64,000 nucleotides of DNA from Rhizobium sp. CF080. GTDB taxonomy: Bacteria > Pseudomonadota > Alphaproteobacteria > Rhizobiales > Rhizobiaceae. Each line of letters starts with the position of its first letter. Position 1 is the first letter of the stretch. The stretch spans positions 186,001 through 250,000 of the forward strand of contig NZ_AKKC02000005.1 in assembly GCF_000282095.2 (NCBI RefSeq), read 5' to 3'. The notes under the pieces are model-generated. The model ran no database searches and was not told the origin of the DNA. It worked only from the letters and a program-made list of their open reading frames with translations. The translations under genes and the position numbers were made by a program. Of this stretch, positions 17,426-26,835 are shown piece by piece.

Positions 17426-18349
17426 ATGACCGGCCTTAACCCAAGGCACTTGAAATATCTCCAGGTCGTTGCGGAGACCGGGTCGCTACTGGCCGCCGCA
17501 AAGGTCCTGAATATCGCTCAACCCTCCCTTTCCGTCAGCATTTCGCGCATGGAGGATGTTGTCGGACAGAAGCTGATGGATCGGGGACGGCACGGCGCCT
17601 CGTTGACCAAGGCGGGGCAGATACTGGTTCGACATGCCGAAGGTCTGGACAATGCGCTGGAAAATGCCCTGGCGGAGGTCCGCCTTTCCTCGCTCGGCTT
17701 CAGCGGTCCGATGGTTGTTGGCGGAACGCCTCTCGCGACGGCGAGCATCATCCCCGAGATCCTGTCGAAGCTGGTCCCGGATTTCGTGCCGATCCGCTGC
17801 GACGTCGTTGAGGCGTATGATGAGGACCTGATCAAGGGCCTTCTTAACAACGAGATCGACGTGGCGATCTCTTCGATGCGGGCCGAACTCCTCGAAACGA
17901 ACGGCATTGGCCTCATCGCCAGCGAACCGCTATTTTCGGCACAAACCTCCGCAGTCGTTCGAAGAGGCCACCCTTTCGCTTTAGAAAAGACTTTGTCGCT
18001 GCGGGATCTGCAAGACGCACTGTGGGTATTGCCGCCGCGCGGAAGCATTATTCGCACGCTGATCGATTCCGGCTTCACGGTCACCGGCCTTCCCGTCCCG
18101 CAAAATCTCATCGAGGCGGCACCGTTTGGCGTTCTGAAAGAAATCGTCAAGCAGACCGATGGCGTCACCATTCTGTCCGATCAGATTGTCAGAACGGAGC
18201 TTGCCGAAGGATCTCTCGTGACTGTTCCGCTGGCTGAACACATGACACCGCGCGTGTTCGGGATCCATCGCCTGGAGTCCCGCAACCCAAGTCCAGTTGC
18301 AAAACGTTTCATCGAGATCGCTAGGCTTATTGGCGCGGATCTCAAGTGA
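17426..18349 (+). CDS. LysR family transcriptional regulator (paralogue of 10201 gene)
   Basis: A 307-residue LTTR with HTH LAAAKVLNIAQPSLSVSISRMED. The effector domain VVGGTPLATASIIPEI and NLIEAAPFGVLKEIVKQTDGVTILSDQ match the LysR protein at 10201-11115 closely, which indicates duplication. It lies 114 bases upstream of the aromatic cluster starting at 18464, in the same direction, and is the obvious candidate regulator. Confidence 0.9.
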   Translation: MTGLNPRHLKYLQVVAETGSLLAAAKVLNIAQPSLSVSISRMEDVVGQKLMDRGRHGASLTKAGQILVRHAEGLDNALENALAEVRLSSLGFSGPMVVGGTPLATASIIPEILSKLVPDFVPIRCDVVEAYDEDLIKGLLNNEIDVAISSMRAELLETNGIGLIASEPLFSAQTSAVVRRGHPFALEKTLSLRDLQDALWVLPPRGSIIRTLIDSGFTVTGLPVPQNLIEAAPFGVLKEIVKQTDGVTILSDQIVRTELAEGSLVTVPLAEHMTPRVFGIHRLESRNPSPVAKRFIEIARLIGADLK

Positions 18350-18418
18350 TCAGGGGTGATGCTTTCCATAGTCTAAAGCTATATAAATCCCATAAATTCG
18401 TATTTTACATAATATCTG

Positions 18419-18460
18419 TCCTCCCGCACTATCCCGGAAAATCTGAAGAGCCCGGGAGGA
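18419..18460 (+). promoter_or_regulatory. Hairpin that would sequester the ribosome site of the 18464 gene
   Basis: TCCTCCCG (18419-18426) is perfectly complementary to CGGGAGGA (18453-18460), which contains the Shine-Dalgarno of the gene starting at 18464. If folded, the leader would hide the ribosome site of the first gene in the aromatic operon. The 26-base loop is long, so the structure could be conditional or a chance anti-Shine-Dalgarno match. Confidence 0.35.
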
Positions 18461-18463
18461 ACC

Positions 18464-19408
18464 ATGGCACTCAACAGGTTACCCCTAGCTACCGGTGTCC
18501 ATCTTGTCGGCGATTTTCCGCTCCACAGCGGGCGTGAGATCTACGAGCTGTGCCACGCAGAGCTGGGTCCCCGGCTTCTCTACTATCCCGACAGCCGCAT
18601 CGTGGACGGCGAAGATATCAGGGCATGGCTGGCCGGAGCCGACGGAGCAGCGCGGCTTTCGCACCGGGCCCGCGGCTCGCTCGATGCCCTCGAGGCGTTA
18701 AAGGAGGCAGTCGCGCTGCCGGCAGGCATCCGCGCCTCTCTGAGCATCCCGGCTCCGTTTGAAATATCGCGTTTCGCCAAACCTGAAGATCGGGTGGAAC
18801 CGGACGCGGACGCGGCTTGCGCCGAATGGCTGGTGGACGAGGTAAAGCGGGTCGTAGCCGATCTCCCCTCGATTTCTACCGATCTGGCAGTCCAGATAAA
18901 GCTGCCTTTTGCCGACCTTGCCGAAGCCGCGGAAGGCGATACTGGAGACAGTGCGCTTGCGGGCACTCTTTTAGAACAGGTCACGACCATAATTGGCGCT
19001 GTGCCGGAATCCATTCCGATCGCGTTACATATGAATTGCCGGGACGGCGCGGGCTTCAAAATCCTGCCGAAGCATTTTGCAGAGATGGTCGAGCTGTCAA
19101 ACCGCATGCAGAAACGGTGTGCCAGGCGCATCGACCTCCTGCACATCCCAGTTCCTCTTGTGGTAACCGACGAGAGTTTCTTCGTGCCCCTACGGCGCCT
19201 CACTGTCCGACCCGAAGCCCGGCTCTGCCTCGGGCTGATCCACCTGTCCGACGGGGTGGACGGCGCGATGCGCCGTATCGCGCTTGCCCGCAAAAGCTTC
19301 CCGGAATTCGCTTTAGCCGCACGAAGCGGATTTGCAGCCCGCGAGCCCGCCGTGATCGCCAATTTTCTGAAACTTCATGCCGACGTCGCGTCGGCATGCG
19401 AGACCTGA
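18464..19408 (+). CDS. MetE/UROD-like TIM-barrel protein of unknown function
   Basis: A 314-residue protein without signal peptide or membrane helices. Its opening (VHLVGDFPLHSGREIYELCHAELGPRLLYYPDSR) resembles uncharacterised proteins of the cobalamin-independent methionine synthase / uroporphyrinogen decarboxylase superfamily, which start with a GS-x-P motif and a PDGE-like loop. The Zn-binding Cys/His set of true MetE is not evident. As first gene of the aromatic cluster it might have a C1-transfer or demethylation role, but that is speculation. GGGAGG precedes ATG 18464. Confidence 0.5.
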   Translation: MALNRLPLATGVHLVGDFPLHSGREIYELCHAELGPRLLYYPDSRIVDGEDIRAWLAGADGAARLSHRARGSLDALEALKEAVALPAGIRASLSIPAPFEISRFAKPEDRVEPDADAACAEWLVDEVKRVVADLPSISTDLAVQIKLPFADLAEAAEGDTGDSALAGTLLEQVTTIIGAVPESIPIALHMNCRDGAGFKILPKHFAEMVELSNRMQKRCARRIDLLHIPVPLVVTDESFFVPLRRLTVRPEARLCLGLIHLSDGVDGAMRRIALARKSFPEFALAARSGFAAREPAVIANFLKLHADVASACET

Positions 19409-19424
19409 TGCAGTGGAGATTGCC

Positions 19425-19805
19425 ATGAAGAAGCCGATCAAAGCCTACAATTGGGACGAAGTTCCTGAACGTGAACTCAAGCCCGGCATCATACAGCGCG
19501 GCTTCCGCAGCGATGGTGTGATGGTGACCTACAACTACCTGCAGCCCGGCTGCAAGGGGTCGCCGCACAGCCATCCGTTCGACCAAATTTTCATGGTGAT
19601 CCAGGGTCGGGTCACGTTGCATGTCGAGGAACAGACTTTCGACTGCAAACCGGGAACGGTCGTCCGCATCCCGCCGCACTATGTCCACTATGTCGATCCG
19701 CCGTCTCCCGAGGATGGCGTGGCCATCAATGTCGATATCTTCGGTCCGGCCCGTGAAGACTACCTCAACATCGTCGCTTATCAGGACGACGATTTCTCGA
19801 AGTGA
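19425..19805 (+). CDS. Small cupin protein
   Basis: A 126-residue single cupin. Motif 1 reads GSPHSHPFDQIFMVIQG (metal ligands H-x-H and a downstream Gln/Glu), and motif 2 IPPHYVHYV supplies another His. The beta-barrel metal site is therefore intact. The HPFDQ core also occurs in the double cupin at 22194-22946, so the two may be related. ATG 19425 follows TGGAGA, 16 bases after the previous stop. Activity unknown; cupins in such clusters can be dioxygenases or isomerases. Confidence 0.8.
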   Translation: MKKPIKAYNWDEVPERELKPGIIQRGFRSDGVMVTYNYLQPGCKGSPHSHPFDQIFMVIQGRVTLHVEEQTFDCKPGTVVRIPPHYVHYVDPPSPEDGVAINVDIFGPAREDYLNIVAYQDDDFSK

Positions 19806-19824
19806 TGCCGTGGGAGAGAACGTC

Positions 19825-20781
19825 GTGAGAATTTCGGTAAAAAGCGTCCAGAGTGTCGAGATAGAGATGGCAGATCCCGAGCGAGCGGCTCGGTTCTATG
19901 TCGACGTCTGGAAGCTCCAAGTCGTCGCGCGCGACCATGGAAGCATCTATCTCCGCGCCACGTGCGATGCACATCATATCCTGGCAATCCATCCCGCGAA
20001 GGGACCCGGCGCCGTTCGTCGGACGGTGATGGATGCAGCAAATCGCGATGTGGTCGATGCATTGCACGGCCGTGTCGCAGCCATGGGCGTTGCGGTCGAA
20101 AATCCTGGCCTTCTGGATCGCATCGGCGGCGGATACGGCTTCGGTTTTGAGGATCCCGAAGGTCGGGCGTTCGCGGTGGTCACAGACGATATTCGTCACA
20201 AGCCTTCTCTCGGCTCGAGCGATCATCCAATCAAGATTGCCCATATCAACTTCAATGACCCGCAACCGGAAAACCTTGTCTCCTTTCTCGTCGATGCCCT
20301 CGGCTTTCGCGTCAGTGATAGGGCGGGACGGCAAATATTCCTCAACTGCGACAGCCCGGACCACAGTTCGATCGTGGTGTGCGGGGCGCCGTGGCGCACC
20401 CTCAACCACCTCTCCTTCGAAATGAAGGATCTCGATGCGGTGATGCGCGGGGCCGGTCGAATGATCGATGCAGGCTATCCGATCGAATGGGGCCCTGGCC
20501 GACACGGATGTGCGCACAACACCTTCGCCTACTTCGCAGGGCCGGAGGAATGGCCTTTGGAATATACTTCCGACGTTGACCAGATCGACGACAGTTATGA
20601 GTACCATGGCCCGGAATATTGGGCCTGGCCCCCCGGCCGGCTGGATCACTGGGGCGTGACACCACCACATACCGCCCGCTGGAAGCGCCTTCAGGATCTC
20701 TATGCCTTCGCGAAGGACGCCTATCGCATCAACCCGCGTGTGACGGAGCGGCCGTCTGCCCTGCGCAACGAAAATGCCTAA
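19825..20781 (+). CDS. VOC-fold extradiol-type dioxygenase
   Basis: A 318-residue two-module glyoxalase/bleomycin-resistance/dioxygenase-fold protein, the size of type I extradiol dioxygenases. The C-terminal half holds a plausible Fe(II) triad: His in KIAHINFND, His in LNHLSFEM and Glu in WPLEYTSD, plus a CAHNTFAY segment. The start is taken as GTG 19825 behind GGGAGAG; GTG 19810 is possible. It would cleave a catechol-like product of the hydroxylase at 22963. Ring cleavage is inferred from fold and neighbours. Confidence 0.75.
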   Translation: MRISVKSVQSVEIEMADPERAARFYVDVWKLQVVARDHGSIYLRATCDAHHILAIHPAKGPGAVRRTVMDAANRDVVDALHGRVAAMGVAVENPGLLDRIGGGYGFGFEDPEGRAFAVVTDDIRHKPSLGSSDHPIKIAHINFNDPQPENLVSFLVDALGFRVSDRAGRQIFLNCDSPDHSSIVVCGAPWRTLNHLSFEMKDLDAVMRGAGRMIDAGYPIEWGPGRHGCAHNTFAYFAGPEEWPLEYTSDVDQIDDSYEYHGPEYWAWPPGRLDHWGVTPPHTARWKRLQDLYAFAKDAYRINPRVTERPSALRNENA

Positions 20782-20818
20782 TTAAACCAGGGCACCATCT
20801 GTGGAGGAGGGATTGGCC

Positions 20819-22177
20819 ATGAATACCCAGACAAGAGTGGATGTCGAGAAGGTGCTCGGCGAAATGCCTGTGGGAGGATACCGCATCGCCGTGTTTGCAC
20901 TGGCAGTTCTCCTGGCGATGCTCGACGGTATCGACAACGTGACCCTAGGCCTCGTCGCCCCGGCATTGTCCGCCGAATTGCAAATTCCCAGAACCGACCT
21001 CGCATCCGTTTTCACGGCAACGCTCGTAGGCTTGACCGTTGGCGCGATGGTCCTTGGACCGGCCGGCGACAAGTGGGGACGACGACCCGCAACGCTTGCC
21101 TGTACTGCCTTATTCGGCGTCTTCACTCTCGCTATCCATTATGTGCACGGCTTGAACATGCTGATCCTGTTTCGCTTTCTGGCAGGCATCGGCATTGGCG
21201 GGCTGCTGCCGAATATCTGTGCCCTTGTGTCGGAATATTCACCCAACAAGCATAGACAGACCGGCGTCCTCGTGGTCAGCGGCGGAATTGCCGCAGGCGC
21301 GATGCTCGGCGGCATTCTAGCCACGTTCATCGAACCGGCATTCGGCTGGAGGTCGCTATTTATGGTCGCGGGCGGTATGACGATCATCGCGCTGGTCGTC
21401 GCGATTGTTCTTCTGCCGGAATCGATCCGCTTCTTGATTGCCCGCAACCCGAGCCATCCGGATGTCTATCGTCTTCTCAAGCGGATGTCGCCCTCGGCTG
21501 ACGTACCGCAGAACGCCCGTTGGATGGTCAGCGAGCGGCCGGCCGCCGGCAGGTTCCGCGAACTGTTCGCAGGCGGTATGGCACTCACCACCATCGTCCT
21601 GTGGGTAAGCTACTTCCTAATTCTGTCGACGATGTATCTGCTGTTCCAGTGGCTTCCAACTTTGGCGCGCGAATTCGGTTTCTCTCCGGCGGTGGCGACC
21701 TATGCGTCAACCGTGTTCAACCTCGGCGGCATGGTCGGTTCCATCGCCCTCGGGCCGATGGCGGCAAGGTGGGGCGTCTACAGGGTCTCGGCGATAAACT
21801 TTCTGGTCATCATTCCGGGAATGGTCGCTCTGGCCTCATCGCGCGATATGCAGACGCTTCTGCTGTTCAGCTCCTTCGTGACTGGCTGGACGATCATGGG
21901 GGGCCTCGGCGTCATCAACGCCCTAACCACGAACGCATATCCGACGGCAAGCCGTTCGACTGGCCTTGGGTGGGCAAGCGGGGTTGGCCGACTGGGATCC
22001 TCGTTTTCGCCGTCGTTCATCGGCTGGCTGATGGTGTCCGGCGGATGGGCGGCCCATGACATCCTGATGCTGCCGATCGCTCCGGCGATCATCCTGACGC
22101 TGGCCGTCCTGACTGTCGGCGCTCTCAACCGCAAACAGGTGACAAACGTCAGCGGAATTGCCGCCACACATATCTAG
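20819..22177 (+). CDS. MFS transporter, aromatic acid:H+ symporter (AAHS) family
   Basis: A 452-residue transporter with 12 hydrophobic spans. TM1 contains the DGID motif (Asp36/Asp39) that marks PcaK-type aromatic acid symporters, and the loop 2-3 signature GPAGDKWGRR lies at 80-89. It probably imports the aromatic acid used by this cluster. GGAGGAGGG precedes ATG 20819. Confidence 0.87.
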   Translation: MNTQTRVDVEKVLGEMPVGGYRIAVFALAVLLAMLDGIDNVTLGLVAPALSAELQIPRTDLASVFTATLVGLTVGAMVLGPAGDKWGRRPATLACTALFGVFTLAIHYVHGLNMLILFRFLAGIGIGGLLPNICALVSEYSPNKHRQTGVLVVSGGIAAGAMLGGILATFIEPAFGWRSLFMVAGGMTIIALVVAIVLLPESIRFLIARNPSHPDVYRLLKRMSPSADVPQNARWMVSERPAAGRFRELFAGGMALTTIVLWVSYFLILSTMYLLFQWLPTLAREFGFSPAVATYASTVFNLGGMVGSIALGPMAARWGVYRVSAINFLVIIPGMVALASSRDMQTLLLFSSFVTGWTIMGGLGVINALTTNAYPTASRSTGLGWASGVGRLGSSFSPSFIGWLMVSGGWAAHDILMLPIAPAIILTLAVLTVGALNRKQVTNVSGIAATHI

Positions 22178-22193
22178 CAGGGAGTACTTGGCG

Positions 22194-22946
22194 ATGCGGT
22201 ATGTTCAAAAATTGAAACTGGACACTGACGCGGAACACTCCTCGGAGTGCCGGACTGCCATCTTCGGCTCACTGAGCGCGATCGGAACGTGCCGCATCGA
22301 CCACGTTCTTCTCTCCCCTGCGGCTTCGCCCGTTGATCTGCACTCTTCTAGCGAGGAAAGGTTGGTCTACGTGCTCACAGGGGCGGTCTCGCTCAAGGAG
22401 GGTGGTGACGTCGCCCGGCTCGAAGCGAACGACTTCCTATTTGTACCGAGGTCACGCGCAATCGTTCTGATGGGAACAGACAGCCCGGCCTGGCTACTCG
22501 ACATCCACGTACCGGTCTCGCGTGCGTCCTCAACCGGTAACGCCATGGCATTATCCGCGCTAAAGGGACGCGTCGATGAAAATGCATTCTCAGTTCATAC
22601 CGCTCATGCTGCCGAAGGCCGGGCTTTTGATACGCAGCCACTTATCGACCGCAAGATGGGGTCCGAAAGCATCAAGGCTTTCGTTTCCCTCGTACATCCC
22701 GAAAGTGGGATGGGATTGCATGTGCACCCGTTCGATCAATTCTACTACGTCCTGCAGGGAGAGCTCTCGGTGCGTCTTGGTTTCGACAGCGGCAGGATGA
22801 GCGGAGGCGATATCGTCGCCTTTCCCGCCGGACTGATTCATAGCAATTCCAATGATAGCGCAAGCCCAACGCTCTTGCTGACAATCAACGTTCCGGAAGT
22901 GCCTGCGGGCACGAAAGGCGCCTTTCCCATCGATCTTAACAGCTAA
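22194..22946 (+). CDS. Double cupin protein
   Basis: A 250-residue bicupin. The first barrel (about 35-105) has ERLVYVLTGAVSLKEGGD but few metal ligands. The second (about 165-245) has MGLHVHPFDQFYYVLQGELSVRLG and a C-terminal PAGLIHSN, a complete cupin metal site. The second barrel resembles the small cupin at 19425. It could be a gentisate- or homogentisate-like dioxygenase relative or a non-enzymatic pirin-like protein. Exact role unknown. Confidence 0.7.
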   Translation: MRYVQKLKLDTDAEHSSECRTAIFGSLSAIGTCRIDHVLLSPAASPVDLHSSSEERLVYVLTGAVSLKEGGDVARLEANDFLFVPRSRAIVLMGTDSPAWLLDIHVPVSRASSTGNAMALSALKGRVDENAFSVHTAHAAEGRAFDTQPLIDRKMGSESIKAFVSLVHPESGMGLHVHPFDQFYYVLQGELSVRLGFDSGRMSGGDIVAFPAGLIHSNSNDSASPTLLLTINVPEVPAGTKGAFPIDLNS

Positions 22947-22962
22947 AACTAAAGAGATTAGA

Positions 22963-24564
22963 ATGAACGACTATCAGGTTATCATCATTGGCTTCGGCCC
23001 ATCCGGAGCAATGGCTGCCAACCTCCTTGGCAAGGCCGGCATCACAACGCTCTGCGTCGATCGCACCACCGAGGTCTACGACAAGCCGCGCGCGATTGCT
23101 CTCGACCATGAAATCATGCGGCTGTTCGACAATATCGGCCTCCGCGAGGACATTGAAGGGCACGTCGCACCCTTCGACCTTTCGGAGCATTTCGGAGCAT
23201 CAGGACAGCTTCTGCGCCGTGTCGGCATGGTCGGCGAACCCTATCCGCTCGGCTATACGCCGACCATGGTGTTCACCCAACCCCCGGTTGAAAAAGCCCT
23301 GCGGTCCCATGCGGTGCAATGGCCGACAGTATCGGTCGCGCTCGGAACGGAAGTCACTGCTGTTTCGAATGTCTCGGACAAGGCCGTTGTTTCATTGCGG
23401 GAGGCAGACGGGACAGAGTGGGCCGTCTCAGCACAGTATGTCATCGCTTGCGACGGCGCCTCCAGCGGGACGCGGGAGCGGCTCGGCTTGACATTGGAAG
23501 ACCTGAATTTCGATGAGCCGTGGGTGGTGGTCGACGTTCTGGTCAATCCGGACAAGCTCGATCGCGTTCCTATTAACTCGTCGCATTTCTGCAACCCAAA
23601 GCGTCCCGTCGCCTATATCGTCGGCCCAGGAAACCATCGCCGCTGGGAGATCATGTTGCGCGAGGACGAAAACCCGCGCGATGTCGAGAAGCCCGAATGG
23701 GTGTGGAAATTCCTGGATCGGTGGATCACGCCGGACGATGCCACGATCTGGCGGTCGGCCGCCTATCGGTTTCACGCCCTGGTCGCCCCGCACTGGCGCC
23801 AAGGTCGCTTCTTCCTCGCCGGCGACGCCGCCCACCAGCAGCCACCGATCCTCGGTCAGGGCATGTGTCAGGGTATGCGCGATGTAGCCAATCTCTGCTG
23901 GAAGCTGAAGGCTGTCCTGAAAGACGGCGCCCCACCGGAGCTTCTCGACACTTATGGTAATGAGCGCCGCGAGCACGTCCGCGAGTTGATCCTGAAGATC
24001 AAGGAGATCGGTGCGGTTCTGTGTGAACGCGATCCAGAAGCCGCGATCCGCCGCGACGAGCGCATCCTGGCGGAAAGCGATGGATTGCCAAGGACACTCT
24101 TTCGCCAGTCGATCATTCCGCCAATCCGTCATGGCCTCATCGACCCCACGACTGGCTCCGGTGCTGGAGAACTGTTTCCGCAGCCAATCGTGACGTTTCG
24201 CGGGAAAAGCGGCCTACTCGACGACGTCTGCGGCGGCGGGTGGCGGCTGATCATCGATGGCGGGCGTTTTGGCACGCTTCCACCTTCCACTGTCGATGAG
24301 GCGCGCCAGCTCGGAATGACAATGCTTCACCTCGGGTCCAGCATTGCCTCGGCGCATATCGACGTCATACCTTTCGTCGAAGATGACGGTATTCTCGACC
24401 ACTGGTTCGGCGAGCGAAAAACAAGCGCGGCGATCGTCCGGCCAGATCACTACGTATACTCAGTCGCCACAAGCAAGGAGAGCATCGAACGACATCTCAG
24501 AAACCTGGGCTCCCATTTGCGGCGCGTCAATCCCCGTTCGGTCACCACGGAAGAGGTTGCTTGA
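22963..24564 (+). CDS. FAD-dependent aromatic hydroxylase, MhpA-like
   Basis: A 533-residue class A flavoprotein monooxygenase. N-terminal FAD motif IIIGFGPSGAMAANLLGKAG (GxGxxG at 10-15), and the second FAD motif FFLAGDAAHQQPPILGQGMCQGMRD with Asp288. Length and motifs match 3-(3-hydroxyphenyl)propionate hydroxylase (MhpA) relatives with a C-terminal thioredoxin-like domain. It probably ortho-hydroxylates a phenolic acid to a catechol for the VOC dioxygenase. Substrate not provable, so no symbol is given. Last gene of the cluster. Confidence 0.85.
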   Translation: MNDYQVIIIGFGPSGAMAANLLGKAGITTLCVDRTTEVYDKPRAIALDHEIMRLFDNIGLREDIEGHVAPFDLSEHFGASGQLLRRVGMVGEPYPLGYTPTMVFTQPPVEKALRSHAVQWPTVSVALGTEVTAVSNVSDKAVVSLREADGTEWAVSAQYVIACDGASSGTRERLGLTLEDLNFDEPWVVVDVLVNPDKLDRVPINSSHFCNPKRPVAYIVGPGNHRRWEIMLREDENPRDVEKPEWVWKFLDRWITPDDATIWRSAAYRFHALVAPHWRQGRFFLAGDAAHQQPPILGQGMCQGMRDVANLCWKLKAVLKDGAPPELLDTYGNERREHVRELILKIKEIGAVLCERDPEAAIRRDERILAESDGLPRTLFRQSIIPPIRHGLIDPTTGSGAGELFPQPIVTFRGKSGLLDDVCGGGWRLIIDGGRFGTLPPSTVDEARQLGMTMLHLGSSIASAHIDVIPFVEDDGILDHWFGERKTSAAIVRPDHYVYSVATSKESIERHLRNLGSHLRRVNPRSVTTEEVA

Positions 24565-24753
24565 GGATTAAACCCATCAAGACTCGTAATATTTGGAGCC
24601 TTCGAATTTCGACGAATGAAAGACCATGGCATTCATTGAGGAGGACACCGAGGCTCTTGAAGAGATGTGAACCGGAAACCCGCTAATCTTCCCTGATATT
24701 CGTGACGCATCAGCTCGCGCGCTTATTTGGGTGCACAGCGACATAATACCAAC

Positions 24754-25155
24754 TTAGGCTGTCCAATCCTCAACACGCAGACCGGGTACGCGGTCAAACT
24801 CGCGCCTGTTATTTGTCACGGTGATCAGTCCGCGAGAGCGTGCGTGCCCTGCTATCAGTTGGTCATACGGCCCGATAGGCGTTCCATTTTGGGCAAGTTC
24901 TGCACGTAATTGACCAGTATGGCTGGCTGCAAGCTCATCATATGACAAAACCTCAAGGCGTGCGGCGAAGCCTTCCACAACAACCAGATTACGTTCCGGG
25001 TTTGCCGACTTTTCTGCCCCATAGATCAATTCCATCAAGCTAACTGAGCTTATGCACAGCTGACCGTGATGGCGATTGAACGCATCTCGCACCTGCTGCG
25101 GCTTGTTCTTGATGGTGAAAATACAGATGTTGGTATCAAGCATGTATTTAAGCAT
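24754..25155 (-). CDS. vapC: VapC-type PIN-domain ribonuclease toxin
   Basis: A 133-residue PIN domain. Acidic active-site residues are visible: Asp7 in MLDTNIC, Glu in LMELIYG, and Asp in GPYDQLIAGHA, with the terminal TNNRREFDRVPGL typical of VapC. It is a Mg-dependent RNase, usually tRNA-directed, neutralised by VapB. ATG 25155 overlaps the vapB stop by one base. The 190 bases to the hydroxylase gene show no feature. Confidence 0.92.
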   Translation of the reverse strand: MLKYMLDTNICIFTIKNKPQQVRDAFNRHHGQLCISSVSLMELIYGAEKSANPERNLVVVEGFAARLEVLSYDELAASHTGQLRAELAQNGTPIGPYDQLIAGHARSRGLITVTNNRREFDRVPGLRVEDWTA

Positions 25156-25385
25156 TAGAACGATTCACGCTCTTGCGAGGCCGGCTGATCACGTTCACCC
25201 ATAAAGTCGGATGTCACCTCGGCTCCTTCGAACCAGCTATCCCAGACTTCACCAGCAGGCGCTATGATCCGAGTGCGTCCAACCGCTACGATATCGACAC
25301 GCTTAACATCATCAGGCAGTGCAACTGCCTTTGGCAACCGAATGGCTTGGCTACGATTGCTTTGAAATACCGCACCCTGCTCCAT
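25155..25385 (-). CDS. vapB: VapB-type antitoxin
   Basis: A 76-residue antitoxin with an N-terminal AbrB/SpoVT swapped-hairpin motif (FQSNRSQAIRLPKAVALPDDVKRVDIV) and a C-terminal tail (VWDSWFEGAEVTSDFM) that binds VapC. ATG 25385 lies five bases after AGGAGG. It autoregulates with VapC through upstream dyads. Confidence 0.9.
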   Translation of the reverse strand: MEQGAVFQSNRSQAIRLPKAVALPDDVKRVDIVAVGRTRIIAPAGEVWDSWFEGAEVTSDFMGERDQPASQERESF

Positions 25386-25413
25386 CAAATCCTCCTACGG
25401 AATATACGTCTGG

Positions 25414-25460
25414 CATATCCCGCAAAGTACCTTTCGGAATTGGATATGTCAATGGGATAT
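25414..25460. promoter_or_regulatory. Repeated GGATAT half-sites upstream of vapBC
   Basis: CATATCC at 25414-25420 and GGATATG at 25442-25448 form an inverted pair with a 21-base spacer, and another GGATAT lies at 25455-25460. They sit 29-75 bases upstream of vapB. VapBC complexes usually bind such dyads for conditional autoregulation; this site is inferred. Confidence 0.4.
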
Positions 25461-25591
25461 ACACGCAGACGGCTCCAGAGAGTGTGTCCCATCGCCTTGA
25501 AGGGATCAGAACCGTCAACGCCTTGCTCAAATGGGCTAAGTGCTTGATAGGACGGAATTCAGTGCGTACCCGTGTTATGGAACTTTTCCCG

Positions 25592-25804
25592 TCATGGCTT
25601 GATGGCACCCCACTCACAATGCCAGCTGCCGTCCTGGTCCCTGCTTAACCTTAGCCCGAGAATCAGGAGAACGACGGATACCAAGACTGCAAGCGAGGCG
25701 ACTGCACAGATCTCCAGAGTGACACCGCGTCGTAGCATCACCCAGATATACGCGGGCAAGTTGTTCTCGCTTCCTGTAAGCATGTCGTTTAGGATTAGTA
25801 CGCA
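25592..25804 (-). pseudogene. C-terminal remnant of a PotC-like spermidine/putrescine ABC permease
   Basis: About 70 codons on the minus strand encode LTGSENNLPAYIWVMLRRGV, then a hydrophobic final helix and a short hydrophilic tail. This is the typical C-terminus of PotC-type polyamine permeases. Upstream (25805-26390) the frame dissolves into low-similarity sequence with no intact partner genes, so it is a decayed fragment. Minus-strand frames from 25805 to 26470 show nothing I recognise. Confidence 0.65.
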
Positions 25805-26391
25805 ATACCGTGCAGGATAATCTGAGGCGAGCGGCCGAGATCGAGCTGAGCTGGCCGTTGTCGGGCACGTGACCGACGATGCGCTGGAGATCAGGCTTTT
25901 CGCCCATAATGGGGACAAGCAAGGCACCCGAAGACGGACTGAACCGATCTGGGCCGAACTTTCCATTGGGCCGAAGAGGCTTGGCGTCACTCTGCTGATC
26001 CTCTGGAGGGAATACCGCTTCAAACACCGATGGCTATGGATATAGCCGCGTCTGTGAACTGTTCGGGGGTTTCGAACAGCGTCTGTCTCCGACGATGCGC
26101 CAAGATCATGCCGCTGGCGACAAGACCTGCCGGGCTTCTCGCTTCCGGTGCTTTCCTTGTCGCGTCCCGCAAGCGCAATTGTCTCAAAAACTCCTGAATG
26201 TTGACTTTGCAAAAGTCAGCATATCGTCTCGTGCAGAAATCGGCAGTAACAGATTCCCTATTCCGCCAGGGAGCGACGTAATGTAAACAGGCTCTGTAGG
26301 CACCGTCCTGCTGATTCAAACAACAAAGCGCACCAAATCGACCAGCACCGTCTGGAGATGGGATCGCGACTTTGCAATCAGAGGCTCTGCG

Positions 26392-26769
26392 ATGAACGAT
26401 ATCACCGGTCACGCTGTCCGTTTTGGGCGAATTGCTGCCACGCTCCCCGTCAGGGATATGGGCAAGTCCCATGATTTTTATACCAAGATTCTCGGCTTCC
26501 AGAAAATTTTCGAAAACGGCAATCCGGTCGGTTTCATGATCCTGAAACGCGATCAGGCTGAATTACACCTGACGTTGCAGCCTGCCCACAAAGCTCCGGA
26601 TTTCAATGTTGCCCACCTGATGGTAGATGACATTGATGCTCTGCACGCTATTTGCCAGCGACATGGGGTAAGAATTATCAAGAGCCTTCAGGACAAGGAC
26701 TACGGCTTGCGGGCATTTGTATTCGAGGACCCGGACGGGAATCGTATCGATGTAGGCCAGGTGATCTAA
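26392..26769 (+). CDS. VOC family (glyoxalase/bleomycin-resistance-like) protein
   Basis: A 125-residue intact VOC monomer with one beta-alpha-beta-beta-beta repeat pair: AATLPVRDMGKSHDFYTKILGF at the start and FVFEDPDGNRIDVGQ at the end. Metal-site candidates are the His in LHLTLQ, the His in VAHLMVDD and the C-terminal Asp. AGAGG precedes the ATG. It is the only intact gene among decayed fragments from 25.6 to 27.5 kb. Could be a resistance protein, lyase or dioxygenase relative; function unknown. Confidence 0.8.
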   Translation: MNDITGHAVRFGRIAATLPVRDMGKSHDFYTKILGFQKIFENGNPVGFMILKRDQAELHLTLQPAHKAPDFNVAHLMVDDIDALHAICQRHGVRIIKSLQDKDYGLRAFVFEDPDGNRIDVGQVI

Positions 26770-26835
26770 GGCCGATCCCCGAAGCCGGGCGGAATGACGT
26801 CTGCCCGGCTTTCGCAGAAATCCTGCTTCATGGCC

